Source of the DNA: Acanthococcus lagerstroemiae
Taxonomy: Eukaryota > Arthropoda > Insecta > Hemiptera > Eriococcidae
Direction: 5' to 3'
Assembly: GCA_031841125.1 (NCBI GenBank)
Contig: CM063114.1
Span: 41,127,574 to 41,191,573, forward strand
Length of the DNA stretch: 64,000 nucleotides
Below, piece after piece: positions 1 to 11,172 of this stretch. Below the pieces are notes generated by a model. It was not told the origin of the DNA, ran no database searches, and saw only the letters and a list, made by a program, of their open reading frames with translations. Within the stretch, counting starts at the first letter, position 1, and the number at the start of each line of letters is the position of its first letter. Made by a program: the position numbers and the translations under genes.

Positions 1-1095
1 GTGCTGGAACATTTTATCAAACTCATCCCTCCATCTGGTTCTTTGTTTCCCTTTAACCAGTCTGAGGTTATTTTTGCCCACTTGTTGTTATCCATTCTCG
101 CCACGTGTCCAGCCCAGTCCCACTTCAGCCTCCTTACAGCATGGAGGAAGTTAATGTCGTGTTTTAACTTCTTTTTAACTTTAGATAAATTAATCTTGTC
201 TCTCCTCTTTATCTCAAGGATTGCCCTTTCCAAACTGTTTTGGCGAATGACGATTTTTTTCTCTTCAATTTTAGTAAGCGACTAAATCTAACAACCATAC
301 ACGGGGCGGGAAAGACACATCTGTTCAAAATTTGTCCTTTTTATTTTGATGAAAAGTTCGTTTTAAATATTTTTTTCAAATACCAAAATTTTTTCCACGA
401 GTTGGCTATTCTTATGTCCAGTTCTAAATTTCTTCTTTTGTTAAATGTTATAGTTTGCCCTAAGTATTTAATTGGGACGTTAGCCAAAAGTACCTTTGTT
501 GGTAGCACTGCTTCTACAACTGAGGGATAATTAACTCGTTCATATAAAAAACGTGTAAAAGTAGTGATCTTTGAACGCCTCTGGCGTGTAATAAAAATCG
601 TTTTGAAAGAAAAAGTTGGTTGAAATAAAATTTCAGCTGTATGATATTCATGGACATTTTTTGAATGAAGTTACGTGAAATTGAAAATCGTGATTTTTGA
701 TGAAGAATAGGGAAGCTGAAATAATCCCCCAGACGTTTCCAATGTGTTGAGCATTACTTAGTGTTTGTGTGTTACACTAGCGCAACCTAGGTAATGTTAC
801 CTTCACAATGTCCTCCACCCACTCTATTTTTTTATACTTACATCCACAGAATCCCCCCCGGGAGGGGGGGTTTGTTCGACAACATTTTTGTTTTTTCTAT
901 ATCAATTTTCAAGCCCCCTCTTCCCTTTCGCTCAGTTCTTCCAGCATATTCTTCAGCTGCTTCCCGGAGTCCGCTATCCGGGCAATATCATCAACGAATC
1001 TCAAGCTGCTTAATCTCCGTCCGTTTACGACCACTCCTTTCGTTTCCCAGTCCATTTTCCTCATAACCTCCTCCAGAGTCATATGCCGTTCTCAC
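1..1095 (-). mobile_element. RTE-like LINE fragment (RT palm and C-terminal tail)
   Basis: Read on the minus strand, 1095-905 gives a reverse-transcriptase palm segment with the catalytic motif LRFVDDIARIADS followed by a helix of the KQLKNMLEEL type. Reading 535-1 gives the post-palm tail, including DWAGHVARMDNNKW, a signature of RTE-type endonuclease/reverse-transcriptase proteins of arthropods. The two parts are separated by about 370 bp (536-904) without recognisable LINE coding, so the copy is rearranged or interrupted. It runs off the left edge of the window. The reading frame is broken, so this is a dead copy. The clade is inferred from motif style only. Confidence 0.75.
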
Positions 1096-2089
1096 AAAAC
1101 TCCGATCGAAACTTTGATGAGATATTCGAGATGAGCGACCCCAAAGAATTTTTTATTTCGATACTGGGTTCGATACTTTCCCATTCTTAAAATTTCGACC
1201 CCTTTTGAAGAGACTTTTTTTTTCACTCAAGAGGAAAGTAGACCTGGCCTTTTGAAAATTTATTTTACTTTTTGTTGATCTGACTTCGTAATCAAAAAGA
1301 AATTAGGGTATTCAGTGTTTGCTTCGTAAAACCCGTAAAAAGCACAGTGGCCGCGGAAGGGCATAAAAAACTTTTGACTTAATGGATATTTCCAATTTTT
1401 GATCCATCTGATAAAATTTCCCGACTCCGGTGGAGGTATGTGGGGGGGGGGGGTCATGGAACATCCTGCGTACGGAAAGCTATCGAAATCTTACTCCCCG
1501 ATCCTGGATATTGGCTTTTGACTCCACCTCCTTTTTGTTTTCCGTGGAGGTTTATTTCTTTGGTTGGTTGGTTGGTTAATTGGCTAATTGGTTACTTACT
1601 TGTTACTTGGTTGGTTGATAATTGATATTGTGTGTGTGTGTGTCTGTCAGTCTGTCTGTCTGTGTACTTACCTGATTAACCGGTATATCTGCTTACCTGC
1701 CTTTTCATCTCCCCGATTGCCTGGGTGTTTTTCGGTCTTTATCTGGCTGTCCAGTGGCCTGCCTATCTCGCTGGCTGGATCTTGGGAAAGTAAATCTGTC
1801 TTTGAAATTTGTCTTATCTCATGTAGGCAGACCGTCCATGTTATATTGTGGAGAAATGGGTTGAGGCCAGTTTAGTAAACATAAAGGAGCTCGAATCAGT
1901 GTATAATTTCGCAGTGAAACAGTATTTATTGTAAGGACTAAAAATGATGAGAGTTCGTGACTGTCACCTGTTTATTTCAGAATGTACGCGATGGTGATTG
2001 CTAAAAGGTTATTGAAAACACCATTTTCGTCGAAATGAGAGTATCATTTCAAATGATAGGACTGAACTCCCTCTTCCCCCTTGTCAATC
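1096..2089. other. Non-coding stretch with simple repeats
   Basis: No gene is seen. The stretch holds a run of nine G residues near 1442, simple repeats at 1556-1670 and otherwise AT-rich unique-looking sequence. Earlier 5' exons of the zinc-finger gene could lie here, but no exon with convincing splice sites was recognised. Confidence 0.5.
1556..1670. repeat. TTGG and TG/TGTC microsatellites
   Basis: Tandem TTGG/TTGGTTAA units (about 1560-1617) are followed by a TG run and TCTG/TGTC tetranucleotides (about 1630-1662). They are imperfect and have no coding value. Confidence 0.85.
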
Positions 2090-2155
2090 TCCCTGAGGTA
2101 ATGTAAGAAGGGGCGGATTCCAGGGCTCAGGTTGAGAGCGAAATGTAAGAAGAAT
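2090..2155 (+). mobile_element. 5'-truncated tRNA-derived SINE copy with 12-bp TSD
   Basis: The segment matches the 3' body of the SINE at 61925-62138: gaggtaatg, then ggcggattccagggctc, then gagagc. It is flanked by the perfect 12-bp direct repeat CCCTTGTCAATC (2078-2089 and 2156-2167), as expected for LINE-type target-primed insertion. The tRNA-like head is missing. Confidence 0.8.
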
Positions 2156-2167
2156 CCCTTGTCAATC

Positions 2168-2454
2168 GACATGACCAGCAGACCGTGTTTTGGTAAACAT
2201 TTTTAGTTCCAAAAATCAGTGAATAGTTGTAACGGCTGATAACGATTTTCAGGTATCCGAGTTTTCCGCATTCAAATCGAATCTGAATTAATTCAGAGTT
2301 GTATATTATTTCCCACGGTTCGATTACTTATGCTAACGACCTTCTTTAGTTCTAGAGGTGGCTTAGTCGGTTTTCTCGACCGCCGAGCGCCGGTATTAAT
2401 TCGCACCTAGAAATCCGAATACACCAGCATGTAACTCTATTGTTCTGTTTTCAG
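2168..2454 (+). other. Intron (or leader) ending in a 3' splice site
   Basis: AT-rich sequence ends in a pyrimidine-rich tract and the acceptor TTCTGTTTTCAG (AG at 2453-2454), directly before GC-rich zinc-finger coding. The upstream exon was not identified, so the true protein start lies upstream or outside the window. Confidence 0.6.
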
Positions 2455-4689
2455 GAATCGAACGGCATCGGAGCGGAGCAGCTGAAGGATAAACTGCGAG
2501 CGTGCAACAATATGACCAGCGAGAACCACCAAGACGATGCCGACTGCGTGGTCGACAGCACTCTGCGAGCATGCAACAATATGACCAGCGAGAACCACCA
2601 AGACGATGCCGACTGCGTGGTCGACAGCACTCAAAACGCGATTGTAAAAAAAGAAATTACCGATTTGAACGGCAGCGCGTCCGCCGACGATGCGTCCGAA
2701 AAGGACCCGCTGAACGGCACCGACGAGTTCAACGACCTGCCCACCAGCACCGACGACAAACCCTACAAATGCCACATCTGCGGCAAATTGTTCTCGCGCA
2801 ACAGCAGCCTCAAGTGCCACATTCGGTTGCACCTCGAAGGACCGGAGAACATCTTGCGCAGCGGTAGCGCCGGTCCGCCCAACGATTCGAGTGCGCCCGC
2901 CGCCGACGAGACTCGCGACGGCGACGATACGCCGCGCCGCCGAGAGGAGATCGAAGAGGACGCGCCCTACTCCTGCATCTTCTGCGACAAACATTTCTCG
3001 CGCAAGAGCAGCCTCAAGTGTCACATTCAGTTCCACGTGAAAGCCTTTCAGGCTGAACGGTGCAATGGCGACGCGGAGGCCGCCGACGGAAAGGAGACGC
3101 CGCGACGCGAGAGCAGCAGCGACGTGGAGGCCAGCCCGCAGGCGTCACCGCTGGACAAAGGATACACGTGCGTGATCTGTGACCAGCGGTTCTCGCGTAA
3201 GAGCAGCCTGATCATGCACTACCGTAACCACCCGATCCTGAAGATGACGCCCGAGGAAGAGGAGCTGCACGCTACCGATCAATGCTGCCGCAGGTTCAGT
3301 ATCGACATCATCAAGGAAGAGCAGACGGTCGCTGTCAAGGAGGAGCAGGTGGTCCATTGCAAGGAGGAACAGATGGTTAAATGCGAGGAGCGGAAGCGGT
3401 CGACGTCTGAGAGAGACGAGCCGGCGACGCCCGGCAAAGGCGACCCGCTGGTGGACGACGGCGCCAGCGGCGACGGTGACGACAAGCAGTACAAGTGCTA
3501 CATCTGCGACAAACTGTTCGCGCGCAACAGCAGCCTCATGTGGCACATTCAATTCCACGAAACGCATATGTACTCGAAGGCGAAGAAGTCGTCGGACGTG
3601 TGCACCGATAACGGAGTGAAATATGTGAACGACGCGGCGTTTACGGACGACGGGGAGAACCGGTGCCGCATATGCGGCAAGACATACCACTCGAACGCCA
3701 GTCTGCGGCGGCACTTGACCTACCACGGCAAGGAGGTGCAGTTCGTGAACGTGGACATGAATTCGGAGGAGAACCCGACCTCGAAGGAGGCGACCTGCGA
3801 GCTGTGCGGCCGCTCGTTCATCAACGTGACGAGCCTGAAGAAACATTTCTCGCAGATACACCGCGGATGTCAAATGCGCCAGCCGGGGGAGGAGGACGCG
3901 GTCGACGCGCTCGATGATCAGGACGGCGATTTCAAGTGCGACGCGTGCGACCGCTCGTATTTTTCAATGAGCAGCCTGAAACGGCACATCTTATCGGTGC
4001 ACAAAGCCGCCGACGAGACGCAATCGCCGGCAACGCCAGCGAAGGGCACGCCGCCGTTGAAGGTGGTCTCGATGCCTGACGAGAACGGCCAGTATAAGTG
4101 CGACCAGTGTCCGAAGCTGTTCGACAGCGCCCGGGCGAAGAACATCCACATTGCGCACGGGCATCGCGCGGCCGCTGTCGAAAAGCTCGTCCACCTTGCC
4201 CAGCACAAGGCGGCCCTCGAGAACGCGATAGATGGCATTTCGTACGTAGAAAACGCGGACGGACTGTACGAGTGCCATCTGTGCGACCGCACCTTCGACC
4301 GGAAGAAGGGCCTGAGTCGGCACGTGGGCTACCATAACACCGATCAGACGGCGGCCCAACAGGACGATCAATCGGCGCAGCCAGACGATCAGCCGGACGA
4401 CTCGAGCGACATCGATCTCACCATCGAGGAGTGTGATGACGAGCCGAGCAGCACCGGTGTGTTCTCGTGCCGGCACTGCAACCGCGTGTTCGAGAATAAG
4501 AAAGGCCTGAGCCGGCACATCGGCTATCACAATAGTATGTCGAACCAGACGGAAGGGAAAGCGCCGATCGTGTGCGATTACTGCGACAGGAGTTTCGACT
4601 CGACCAGGGCGGTGCGGGCACACATGACGCAGGCGCACCGAGAACTACTGTTAAACGATTCGAACCCGCAGTCCGAATCAGAGCAGGAG
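2455..4689 (+). CDS. Poly-C2H2 zinc-finger protein, exon A (11 fingers)
   Basis: This internal exon encodes 745 residues of a C2H2 zinc-finger protein, a probable nuclear DNA-binding regulator. The acceptor is TTTTCAG|GAA and the donor GAG|GTAATG (4690), both phase 0. Eleven fingers follow C-x2-C-x12-H-x3/4-H: 2764-2832, 2968-3036, 3163-3231, 3490-3558, 3658-3726, 3790-3861, 3931-4002, 4093-4164, 4267-4335, 4462-4530 and 4567-4638. The usual TGEKP linkers are absent; spacers are long and acidic. Fingers 1-4 share an S-R/A-x-S-S-L helix, 9 and 10 share KKGLSRH-x-GYH, 8 and 11 share FDS-x-RA. No ZAD, BTB or KRAB domain is visible. An in-frame ATG lies at 2512 but the frame is open from the splice site, so upstream exons are likely. 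Reading through the donor adds a hydrophobic 71-residue tail to a stop at 4900-4902, judged to be intron. The closest known orthologue is not recognised. Confidence 0.92.
2494..2631 (+). repeat. In-frame 69-bp tandem duplication inside exon A
   Basis: Two adjacent 69-bp units (2494-2562 and 2563-2631) differ at one base (G2502 versus A2571) and encode the same 23 residues twice (LRACNNMTSENHQ...DST). The near identity implies a very recent duplication, or an assembly collapse/expansion error. Confidence 0.95.
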
Positions 4690-7600
4690 GTAATGAATGC
4701 ACTGGAATGGCGCCTAAACTATTTGTTATTTATTAATTGGGAAAAATTGTTGCGATTACAGTTGGTCCCTATGACGTTAGCTTTTGCCGCCCCTGTTTTC
4801 GGCCTCCTTTGCTCGTTTGTAACTTCGGTTATATCAGCCCTACAGATCGTTCTCAAGAGAGCAAATTTAATTTACGTAAAGTTATTTGCAATGTTCTCAT
4901 AACTGTCTAGGACATCATGAATGGAAGGGGTTGAATTAATCCTCTACATTACTACCCACTAAACGAGCCTATGTGAGTCTTTGATAGTTTCAAATTAGTT
5001 TGAAAAAGTTGGAAAGAGTCTTGAGAGGAACGAGTTTGAAAATTTTTTAGCTAGTACTAAATTAGTCGTAGACTCTTGAAGTAGCTGAAAGGGTTTTCAA
5101 AGATCCTAAAAAGTTTAAGTCTTGGACTCATCTGAAAAACGTTTGAATGGTCTCAGGAAAGCTTTTTCAAGTCCTATCGGGGTTTGGATGTGTCTCACAG
5201 AGTCTGGAAGAATTCCATATGAGCTTTGAAAAGTCTTGACGAGCCCGAAACTGTAGTCTTGAAAAGTCTTAAGTCTTCAGGAGTTCTCAACTAGTCTGAA
5301 AGGGGTTCTCAAGAGTCTTGAACAAGTTTCAAAGCATCTTCAAGAATCTGAGACAAGACTAACAGAATCTTGAAGTGTTTTTTATTGGTTCAAAAACGTC
5401 TTCACAATGTTGAAAACTAGTCTTGAAAAGTCTTGCACCTGCTTTAAATAATTTTGATGAGTCTCAAACTAGTGCGGAAGGGTTTTCAGAAGTTCTAAAC
5501 ATGTTTCAAAGAGTTTTGAAAACCTTAGATAATTTAAAAAAATCTTTTGTAATCTCAAACAAGGCTGGAAGAGCTTTTAAAAGGCTTGAAAGTTGTGAAG
5601 AAACTTTGCGAATTTTAAACTAGTGTAGAAGAATCTCAAAAAATATTAAACGACCTGGGGCAGGTCTTGGCGAATTCTAATCTGGTCTTAAAAAGTCGTG
5701 AACGACTCTTGAATAGTCAGGAAGAGTCTTATACTAGTCTCAAAATTTCATAGAGTTCTAGATAAGTTGAAGAGAGTCTCGGACAAATCTAGGAAAATCT
5801 TTCAGTAACAAATTAAACCAAAAATTTTGTAAATTTATTTTATACTGTATTAAAACAATAATACTGACATGAAATTGATGATAAATAATATATGTAAATT
5901 TAAAGCTAATAAATGTAATAAAATTTACTAAAATCAATAATAAAGGAAATAAATATAAGCAAAATTAATTAATATAATCAATCCTCAAACAAACCTGAAA
6001 TTTTTAAACTGGCTTAAAGATCTATAAGAAAGACTTAGCCGATATCAAACTAGTTTGGAAGAGTCTGAGAAAGATTAACGAGCTTAGGCAAGGACAAGTC
6101 TTAGCGAATCTTAAACTAGTCTATAAGAGTCCTAAACGAGTCTTGAATAGTTTTGACGCGTCTTGAACTAGTCTGAAAACGTTTTCTAGAGTTCTGAACA
6201 AGTTTGAGAGAAAAAAGATCTCGGAATAGTTTTGAACTAGTTTTTAAAATCGTACTGAGTTTTGGAGTCTGAAAGAATCTTGTAAAAGCCTTGAAAATGT
6301 CTTCACAAGCTCTAAACTAGTCTTAAAAAGTCTTAAATGTCTCTCGAGGCATCGGAAACTAATCTGAAACGATTTTTCACGAGTGTTGAGTAAGTTCGAA
6401 AGAGTCTTATGCTGGTTTGGTACTAGTCTGGAACAGTCTGAAAAAGTCTTAGCAACATTTAACTGTTCGTAAAAAGTCTTGCACTAGCCTTGAATAATAT
6501 TGAAGTGTCTCAGACTAGTATGAAAAGATTCTTGGAAAATAAGATCTTGAAACAAGTCTAGAAGAATCTTTAAGTCTTGAAGAAACCAGAAGTGTTTAAA
6601 AAGCCCGAATAGGTTTGGAAGAAAATTAAAGGAATTTTTATTATAAAAATTTTGTATTAAATCTTTATAAATAATTAAAATAATAATAGTAAATAAAATT
6701 AATTGACTTGGAAGGTTTCGGACTTGTGTGGAAGAGTTGAAGAAAGTTTTAACTGAGCTTGGGAAGTCCTGGACTGGTCGTGAAAAGTCTTACATGAGTC
6801 TTAAATATTCTTTAAGAGTCATAAACTACTCTTAAGAAGTTTTCTATAGTTCTAATCAATTTTTTTAGGTCTTAGTAAATCTAGAACAATCTGAAATAGT
6901 CAATGAACAAGCTCGGTAGAGCTTTAGCAGGGTTCGAACTAGTCTAGAAGAGTTTGAAGTAGTCTCACACGAATTTGGAAAAAGTCTTAGCACTTCTAAA
7001 CCTGTCTTTAAAAGTCTTAAACGAGTCTTAAATAATATTGAAACGTCTTAAACTAATTTGACAGTATTTTCAAAAGTCCTAAACTAATTTAGATAAATCG
7101 TCAATAGTCCCAAATATGCGTGGATCTTAAAGAGGCTTAAACAGCTTTAGGAAGAGTCTTAGCGACTTAAAAACTATCTGGAAGAGTCTGGAAGAGTTTT
7201 ACCCGAGCGTGGCATAGTCTTAGTTGTAAACTAACCTTGACGTTTTGAATAGTCTTGAAGAATCTTCTTAGGTGTCTGGATGAATCTTCAGTAGTCTCAA
7301 ATAAGTCTGGAAGTTTTTTGAAGATGTTTAAATAGCTCTAGAAGAGTTTTAGTGAGTTTTGAAATAGTCTGAGAGAGTCATAATGAGCCAGAAAATGTTT
7401 CAGACATTTTGAGGTCCTATTTTGAAGATGGATTTCAAAATAAAAAGTAGGTTTTTCCAACTCTTTTTTTTCTTTTTAATTTATCTGGATTAAAACTGAC
7501 ATTATATCAGCGCTGCATTATAAATCGGTAAATATTATACGTGGGTCTCAAAGAGCCAATGAATAATGATAGACTAAGTTAAGTGATGGTTATTCATATT

Positions 7601-7708
7601 GCACAGCATAGTTTGTCGTAGTAAAGAATTGGACGTTGTTTTTTTTTTTACCCGAGATACAAAAATACGAAACCTAATGCGAACTAATTTTTGTTTTGTG
7701 TGTTTCAG
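4690..7708 (+). other. Intron A of the zinc-finger gene
   Basis: The intron runs from GTAATG (4690) to TGTGTTTCAG (ends 7708). Joining 4689 to 7709 keeps the frame (…SESEQE then QDESEEEE…). About 80% of its 3.0 kb is the degenerate repeat listed at 4970-7420. The last 260 bp is ordinary AT-rich sequence with a poly-T tract at about 7640. Confidence 0.8.
4970..7420. repeat. Degenerate satellite-like AGTCTTGAA repeat
   Basis: The region consists of short degenerate units such as AGTCTTGAAA, GAACTAGTCTGAAAG and GAGTCTTAAACGAGTC. They are organised in larger blocks: a similar block of the form AGTCTT...AATAATATTGA...ACTAGTCTG...TTTTC...AGTTCT starts near 5434, 6126, 6476, 6797 and 7012, suggesting a higher-order unit of roughly 180-350 bp. 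Two AT-rich interruptions lie at about 5805-5990 and 6630-6710. Divergence is high, so no clean period can be given by eye. Confidence 0.8.
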
Positions 7709-8991
7709 CAGGATGAATCGGAAGAGGAAGAGAAGGAAGAGGAGAAGGAGCAGTTCGAGTGTTTCCAGTGTCCCCGAGTGTTCGACAGCAAGCGGGCGCG
7801 AAGTATCCACGCGGTGCAGGCTCACAAGCCGGCGCCAGTAGACGAATCAACATCGAAAGGGACGACCGCCGAGTCGCACAGTTCGTTCGGCTGCCCGTAC
7901 TGCGACCGCCACTTCGACAGCGGCCGAGCGATGAACATTCACGCGGCCGCCAAACATCCGGAGCAGGTGACTGCAGCAAAGGCGTCCATGGAAGTGCACT
8001 GCGACATGTTCCAGTGCAGCATGTGCGACCGAAAGTTCGACACTAGCCGGGCCATGAATATACACTCGACCTCCCAGCACAAGAGCGAGAGCCGGCCGGA
8101 GCCGGATGAGGACACCGAGCAGTACTGTTGCGACGTGTGCGACAAGTCGTTCACGTCGAAGAAGAGTTTGACCGAACACGCGACCAACCAGTGCGGCCCG
8201 GCGGTGGGCGAGAAGATCTGGTACTCGTGCAAAGAGTGCCCGAAGGTGTTCGCGCATCCCAAAAGCGTGAGCCGGCATGTGCGCGAGCATAAGTTAGAGC
8301 GCGAACGCGCCGAACTAGAAAAGGCGGCCGGCGCGAAAAGCGACGATCTTACGGCTGAGGAGGCGGCATATGTAATCGGCGCCGTGGACGAAACGAACTT
8401 GAAGTGCGGCCTGTGCGCTAAGTCGTTCGTCAATGTGAAGGCACTGGCCGGCCACATGAAGGTGCATAAAGGAGTGGCGCCGTTCGAGTCGCTATCCGCC
8501 GAATCCGGCCAATCGACGTCGCCGCATGTCAGCGAGCCGAGCGAACCCGAGGAAGGCGGAAAAATTTTCAAGTGTCGTGTTTGTGATAGGAGTTTCCCGT
8601 CCGGCGTCGGTCTCGGCGGTCACATGCGAATCCATTCGGCGACGGTGGCTGCTGCGGCGGCGGCGGCGGCTGCGGCGCGAAAGACGCCTTCCGAAAAGAC
8701 GCCCTCTGAAAAGACGCCCTCCGAAAGCGACGCGCTACTGGAGCCGGTCTCATCGTCTCTGCCAGTGGCGAAAGAGATTGAACTGTCGAGTACGAGCGTA
8801 GAAGAGGAAGAGGAGTTCTCGTGCGATCTGTGCAAGCAGGCATTCTACCGGAAGCAGGACTTGGGCAAGCATTTACGCGGTCACATGGCCGGCACGATCG
8901 GAATGGAAGGCATCAGCCCGGACGCACCGAAATGCCAAGTTTGTCAACGTTTGTTCAGTGGCGAGAAGAGTCTGAAAACACACATGTACAG
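7709..8991 (+). CDS. Poly-C2H2 zinc-finger protein, exon B (fingers 12-20)
   Basis: The second exon starts after TGTTTCAG (phase 0) with an acidic stretch (DESEEEEKEEEKE) and encodes eight complete fingers plus most of a ninth. Fingers 12-14 carry the FDS/FDT-x-RA helix also seen in fingers 8 and 11, so this subgroup expanded across the intron. Finger 15 (YCCDVC...HATNQC) ends in Cys instead of His, giving a C2HC type. Fingers 16-19 are ordinary C2H2. A ten-Ala run (about 8648-8677) and three KTPSE units (8681-8725) form a low-complexity spacer. The exon ends in HMY plus two bases of the next codon at 8991, before donor GTATTG, so finger 20 is unfinished here. Intron retention would stop translation after YRY (TGA at 8996). 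Confidence 0.92.
8648..8725 (+). repeat. Poly-Ala run and 15-bp KTPSE tandem repeat in exon B
   Basis: Ten alanine codons (mostly GCG) are followed by Arg and three tandem 15-bp units coding KTPSE. The units differ only at synonymous third positions, so protein sequence is kept while DNA diverges. It sits between fingers 18 and 19 and probably forms a flexible spacer. Confidence 0.9.
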
Positions 8992-10380
8992 GTATTGACG
9001 GCGCGTAGTTCTAGCTCGTATTAAGTTTGAGGTGTAAGACGTTCGAAATAGTCCAGGATCCGTTAAAAGTAAACTTGAGTTGAAACTGATAGCCTTTCGA
9101 TGAAGGGGGTATGTGAAACATCGTGCTATACAGTATAGGTGTTGAATACCAAGCTTTTGAGGTCGCCAAATTCATGTCACTGATTATTGAATACCAGTCC
9201 CCCACCGTGAGGCAGAAAAGTCGGGGTGCCTACCTGAAATCCGAAAAACTGGAAAACTTTTCGTCCATGATCTAGCTAAGTAGAAAGACTGATTAGAAGA
9301 TCAAGACAGTTTCCGTTTGTTTTGTATGCCGGAAGTGCGGAATATTGCAAGAACAGATTTGTTTCCTCTAATTCAGACTGGCGGGGGGACAGTCAAGCAG
9401 CTATTCCTCCAATACCAAACAACCTTACCAAACTTCAGACAATCCCTCCAGGTAATTAGGCGAACCAGCCATACATGACAAGCAATGGGAAAGATGGGTT
9501 ACAGTAATTCGTTTTATTATTGTATACTGAAAGCTTGGCTCCTTCTCTTTCTGCGGGAAACATGCCAAACCAAAGAATATTACGGGGATCAATCTGTTAT
9601 CCCAAGTTATCCGAAAGTTTAGGCCGACAGAAAAGCAGCTAGTGAGACGGAAAAACGCAGCAAATCAGCCAGTCCGGTCGGCTCGGACAGACAAATGTAG
9701 CTCTCCTGTTAGCCATGTAAAATAACAAATAGACTGGCCAGTTAAGCCGACGGGCAGACGTTCCGATGGATCGACAGACGGATAGACAAACAATCAACCC
9801 CTACTCTCATTGAAGGGAAAGATAGAAGCCAACAGCTCTTGTTTATCCTATAATGCCTGTGTCAGAGGAATATGTCGCCTTCTTCCGACTTCGAAAGAAG
9901 AAGCTTTGGGACCCGAGTCAGAACGATTCAGGAAGCTGCCAGCTAATCAGAAGGACAGATAAACAGGCTTTCTCCCCTGCTGAAAAGGAAAACTCGACGT
10001 CTTGTAACGGAACAACAAGACTAACCAGTTAGCCGGGACAGGCAGATAGAGTGAATTGAATTTTAAATCTGAGGGGGAATTCCCTTAAGCATCTCTTACA
10101 TAGTCAAAACTTGTCCTTCGCTTCCCTCATCGAAGAAAAATGCCGGGCCGGCTTCCTGGTTGCAGAATCCAACAAATTCTGGGTGTCTACCAGTCATGGA
10201 AGTCGTGGACAAGTCATGAATTCAATTGTATATTAGCTTCCGTACTATCAGAATTCATAAATTTTCTCTAAATTCTTCTGGAAAAAAGAAAATTGAGCAT
10301 AGGCAGCACTACAGCTTGCCGAACTGTTGATTTATTATTTTATCATCTTCCTTTTTAAATGTGAACTCCACAGTATCATA
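8992..10380. other. Intron B, first part, no recognised element
   Basis: Non-coding sequence inside the second intron. Motifs such as GACAGAC/CAGACAGA and CCAGTTAGCCG recur weakly at 9640-10040 and again near 12930-13110, hinting at an old dispersed repeat. No open frame or RNA gene is recognised. Confidence 0.5.
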
Positions 10381-10420
10381 TATTTAGGGTGTACCAATTC
10401 ACAATTTCTTCCTTCTGTAG

Positions 10421-10458
10421 TCCAGAGCGCTTTTGGCTGCTGTGCCATCATCAGTGGA
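10421..10458 (-). ncRNA. Candidate hammerhead ribozyme motif in the Penelope-like element
   Basis: On the minus strand the segment reads TCCA, CTGATGA core, GGC-loop-GCC (stem II), AAAA, the self-complementary AGCGCT (minimal stem III), C, then TGGA, which pairs with the first TCCA (stem I). Type I hammerheads with a minimal stem III are known from Penelope-like termini. The second core block reads AAAA rather than the usual GAAA, so the copy is probably decayed. It lies next to the 3' terminal direct repeat. Identification rests on manual pairing only. Confidence 0.55.
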
Positions 10459-10683
10459 GTACCCTAACACTTTTCTCTTTGTCGTCCTGTATTTATAGTG
10501 ATGTTTAGTACCATATGGTAAAACCTATTTGGTGTGTTCCTATTGGTTGTCTGTGGCATTGTAGTATGTCCAATCAGTGAGTGTTATGTTGTTAGTTGGA
10601 ATAGGTTCTCGCTTTGGAAATTGGTTGTTGTGTTTATTATGTTTTTTGTTTTGTTTTTGCCTTTGTTATCTCATGATGTTACT

Positions 10684-10920
10684 TTAATTTTCTTTTTCTT
10701 GTATTGATTTCTGTGTCTGTAGGATTTTATATTTTTCTATCAACTTGTGGTTGTCGTGTCCCTGGTCGTTGCAGTGTCTTCCAAAGAGTGAATTGTCATC
10801 CTTTAGCTTCTGTGACCTTTCATGTTCTTTTATTCTAGTTGTGAATTTTCTACCTGTTTTTCCTATGTAGGTCATGTCACCGTGTTCACAGTCCAGTCTG
10901 TATACTCCATTGCTATTGTT
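10684..10920 (-). pseudogene. GIY-YIG endonuclease domain of the Penelope-like element
   Basis: The minus-strand reading gives NGVYRLDCEHGD then MTYIGKTGRKFTTRIKEHER, i.e. the GVY and YIG strands, the conserved Arg and the KEH motif of the GIY-YIG nuclease fold, followed by a second conserved His/Asn-rich segment. In active elements this domain nicks target DNA. The upstream RT frame is broken, so it is a remnant. Confidence 0.85.
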
Positions 10921-11172
10921 CTTGTCCTGTGTTTCTGTTTTGTCATTGCTTATTTGTTTGATCAGAGGTGGTCTGTTTCTGATTCCTAGTTTTATGTTGT
11001 ATTAGTTGAAGATTTTCTGTATTTTGTATGTATATTGTGTACCTGTGTCTCTGTGAATGGTATTGCTCCTGCGTAGTTGTTTGTTTTTGTGGTTGTTGGT
11101 TCTGTGTCTGTACTTTTTTGTTGCATTAATTTGTTAATTTTTCTGTCTACTGTTTGTTGCTGGTATAAGTTA

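Noticed and set aside
2437..4702. Long open frames antisense to the zinc-finger exon
   Set aside because: They mirror GC-rich codon bias of the sense strand; peptides are Val/Arg-rich with no domain.
4690..4902. C-terminal extension of the zinc-finger exon with a hydrophobic stretch to a stop at 4900-4902
   Set aside because: Composition changes abruptly at the GAG|GTAATG donor and the next exon joins in phase, so this is intron read-through.
5423..5623. 66-codon frame in intron A
   Set aside because: Lies within the degenerate repeat; chance open frame.
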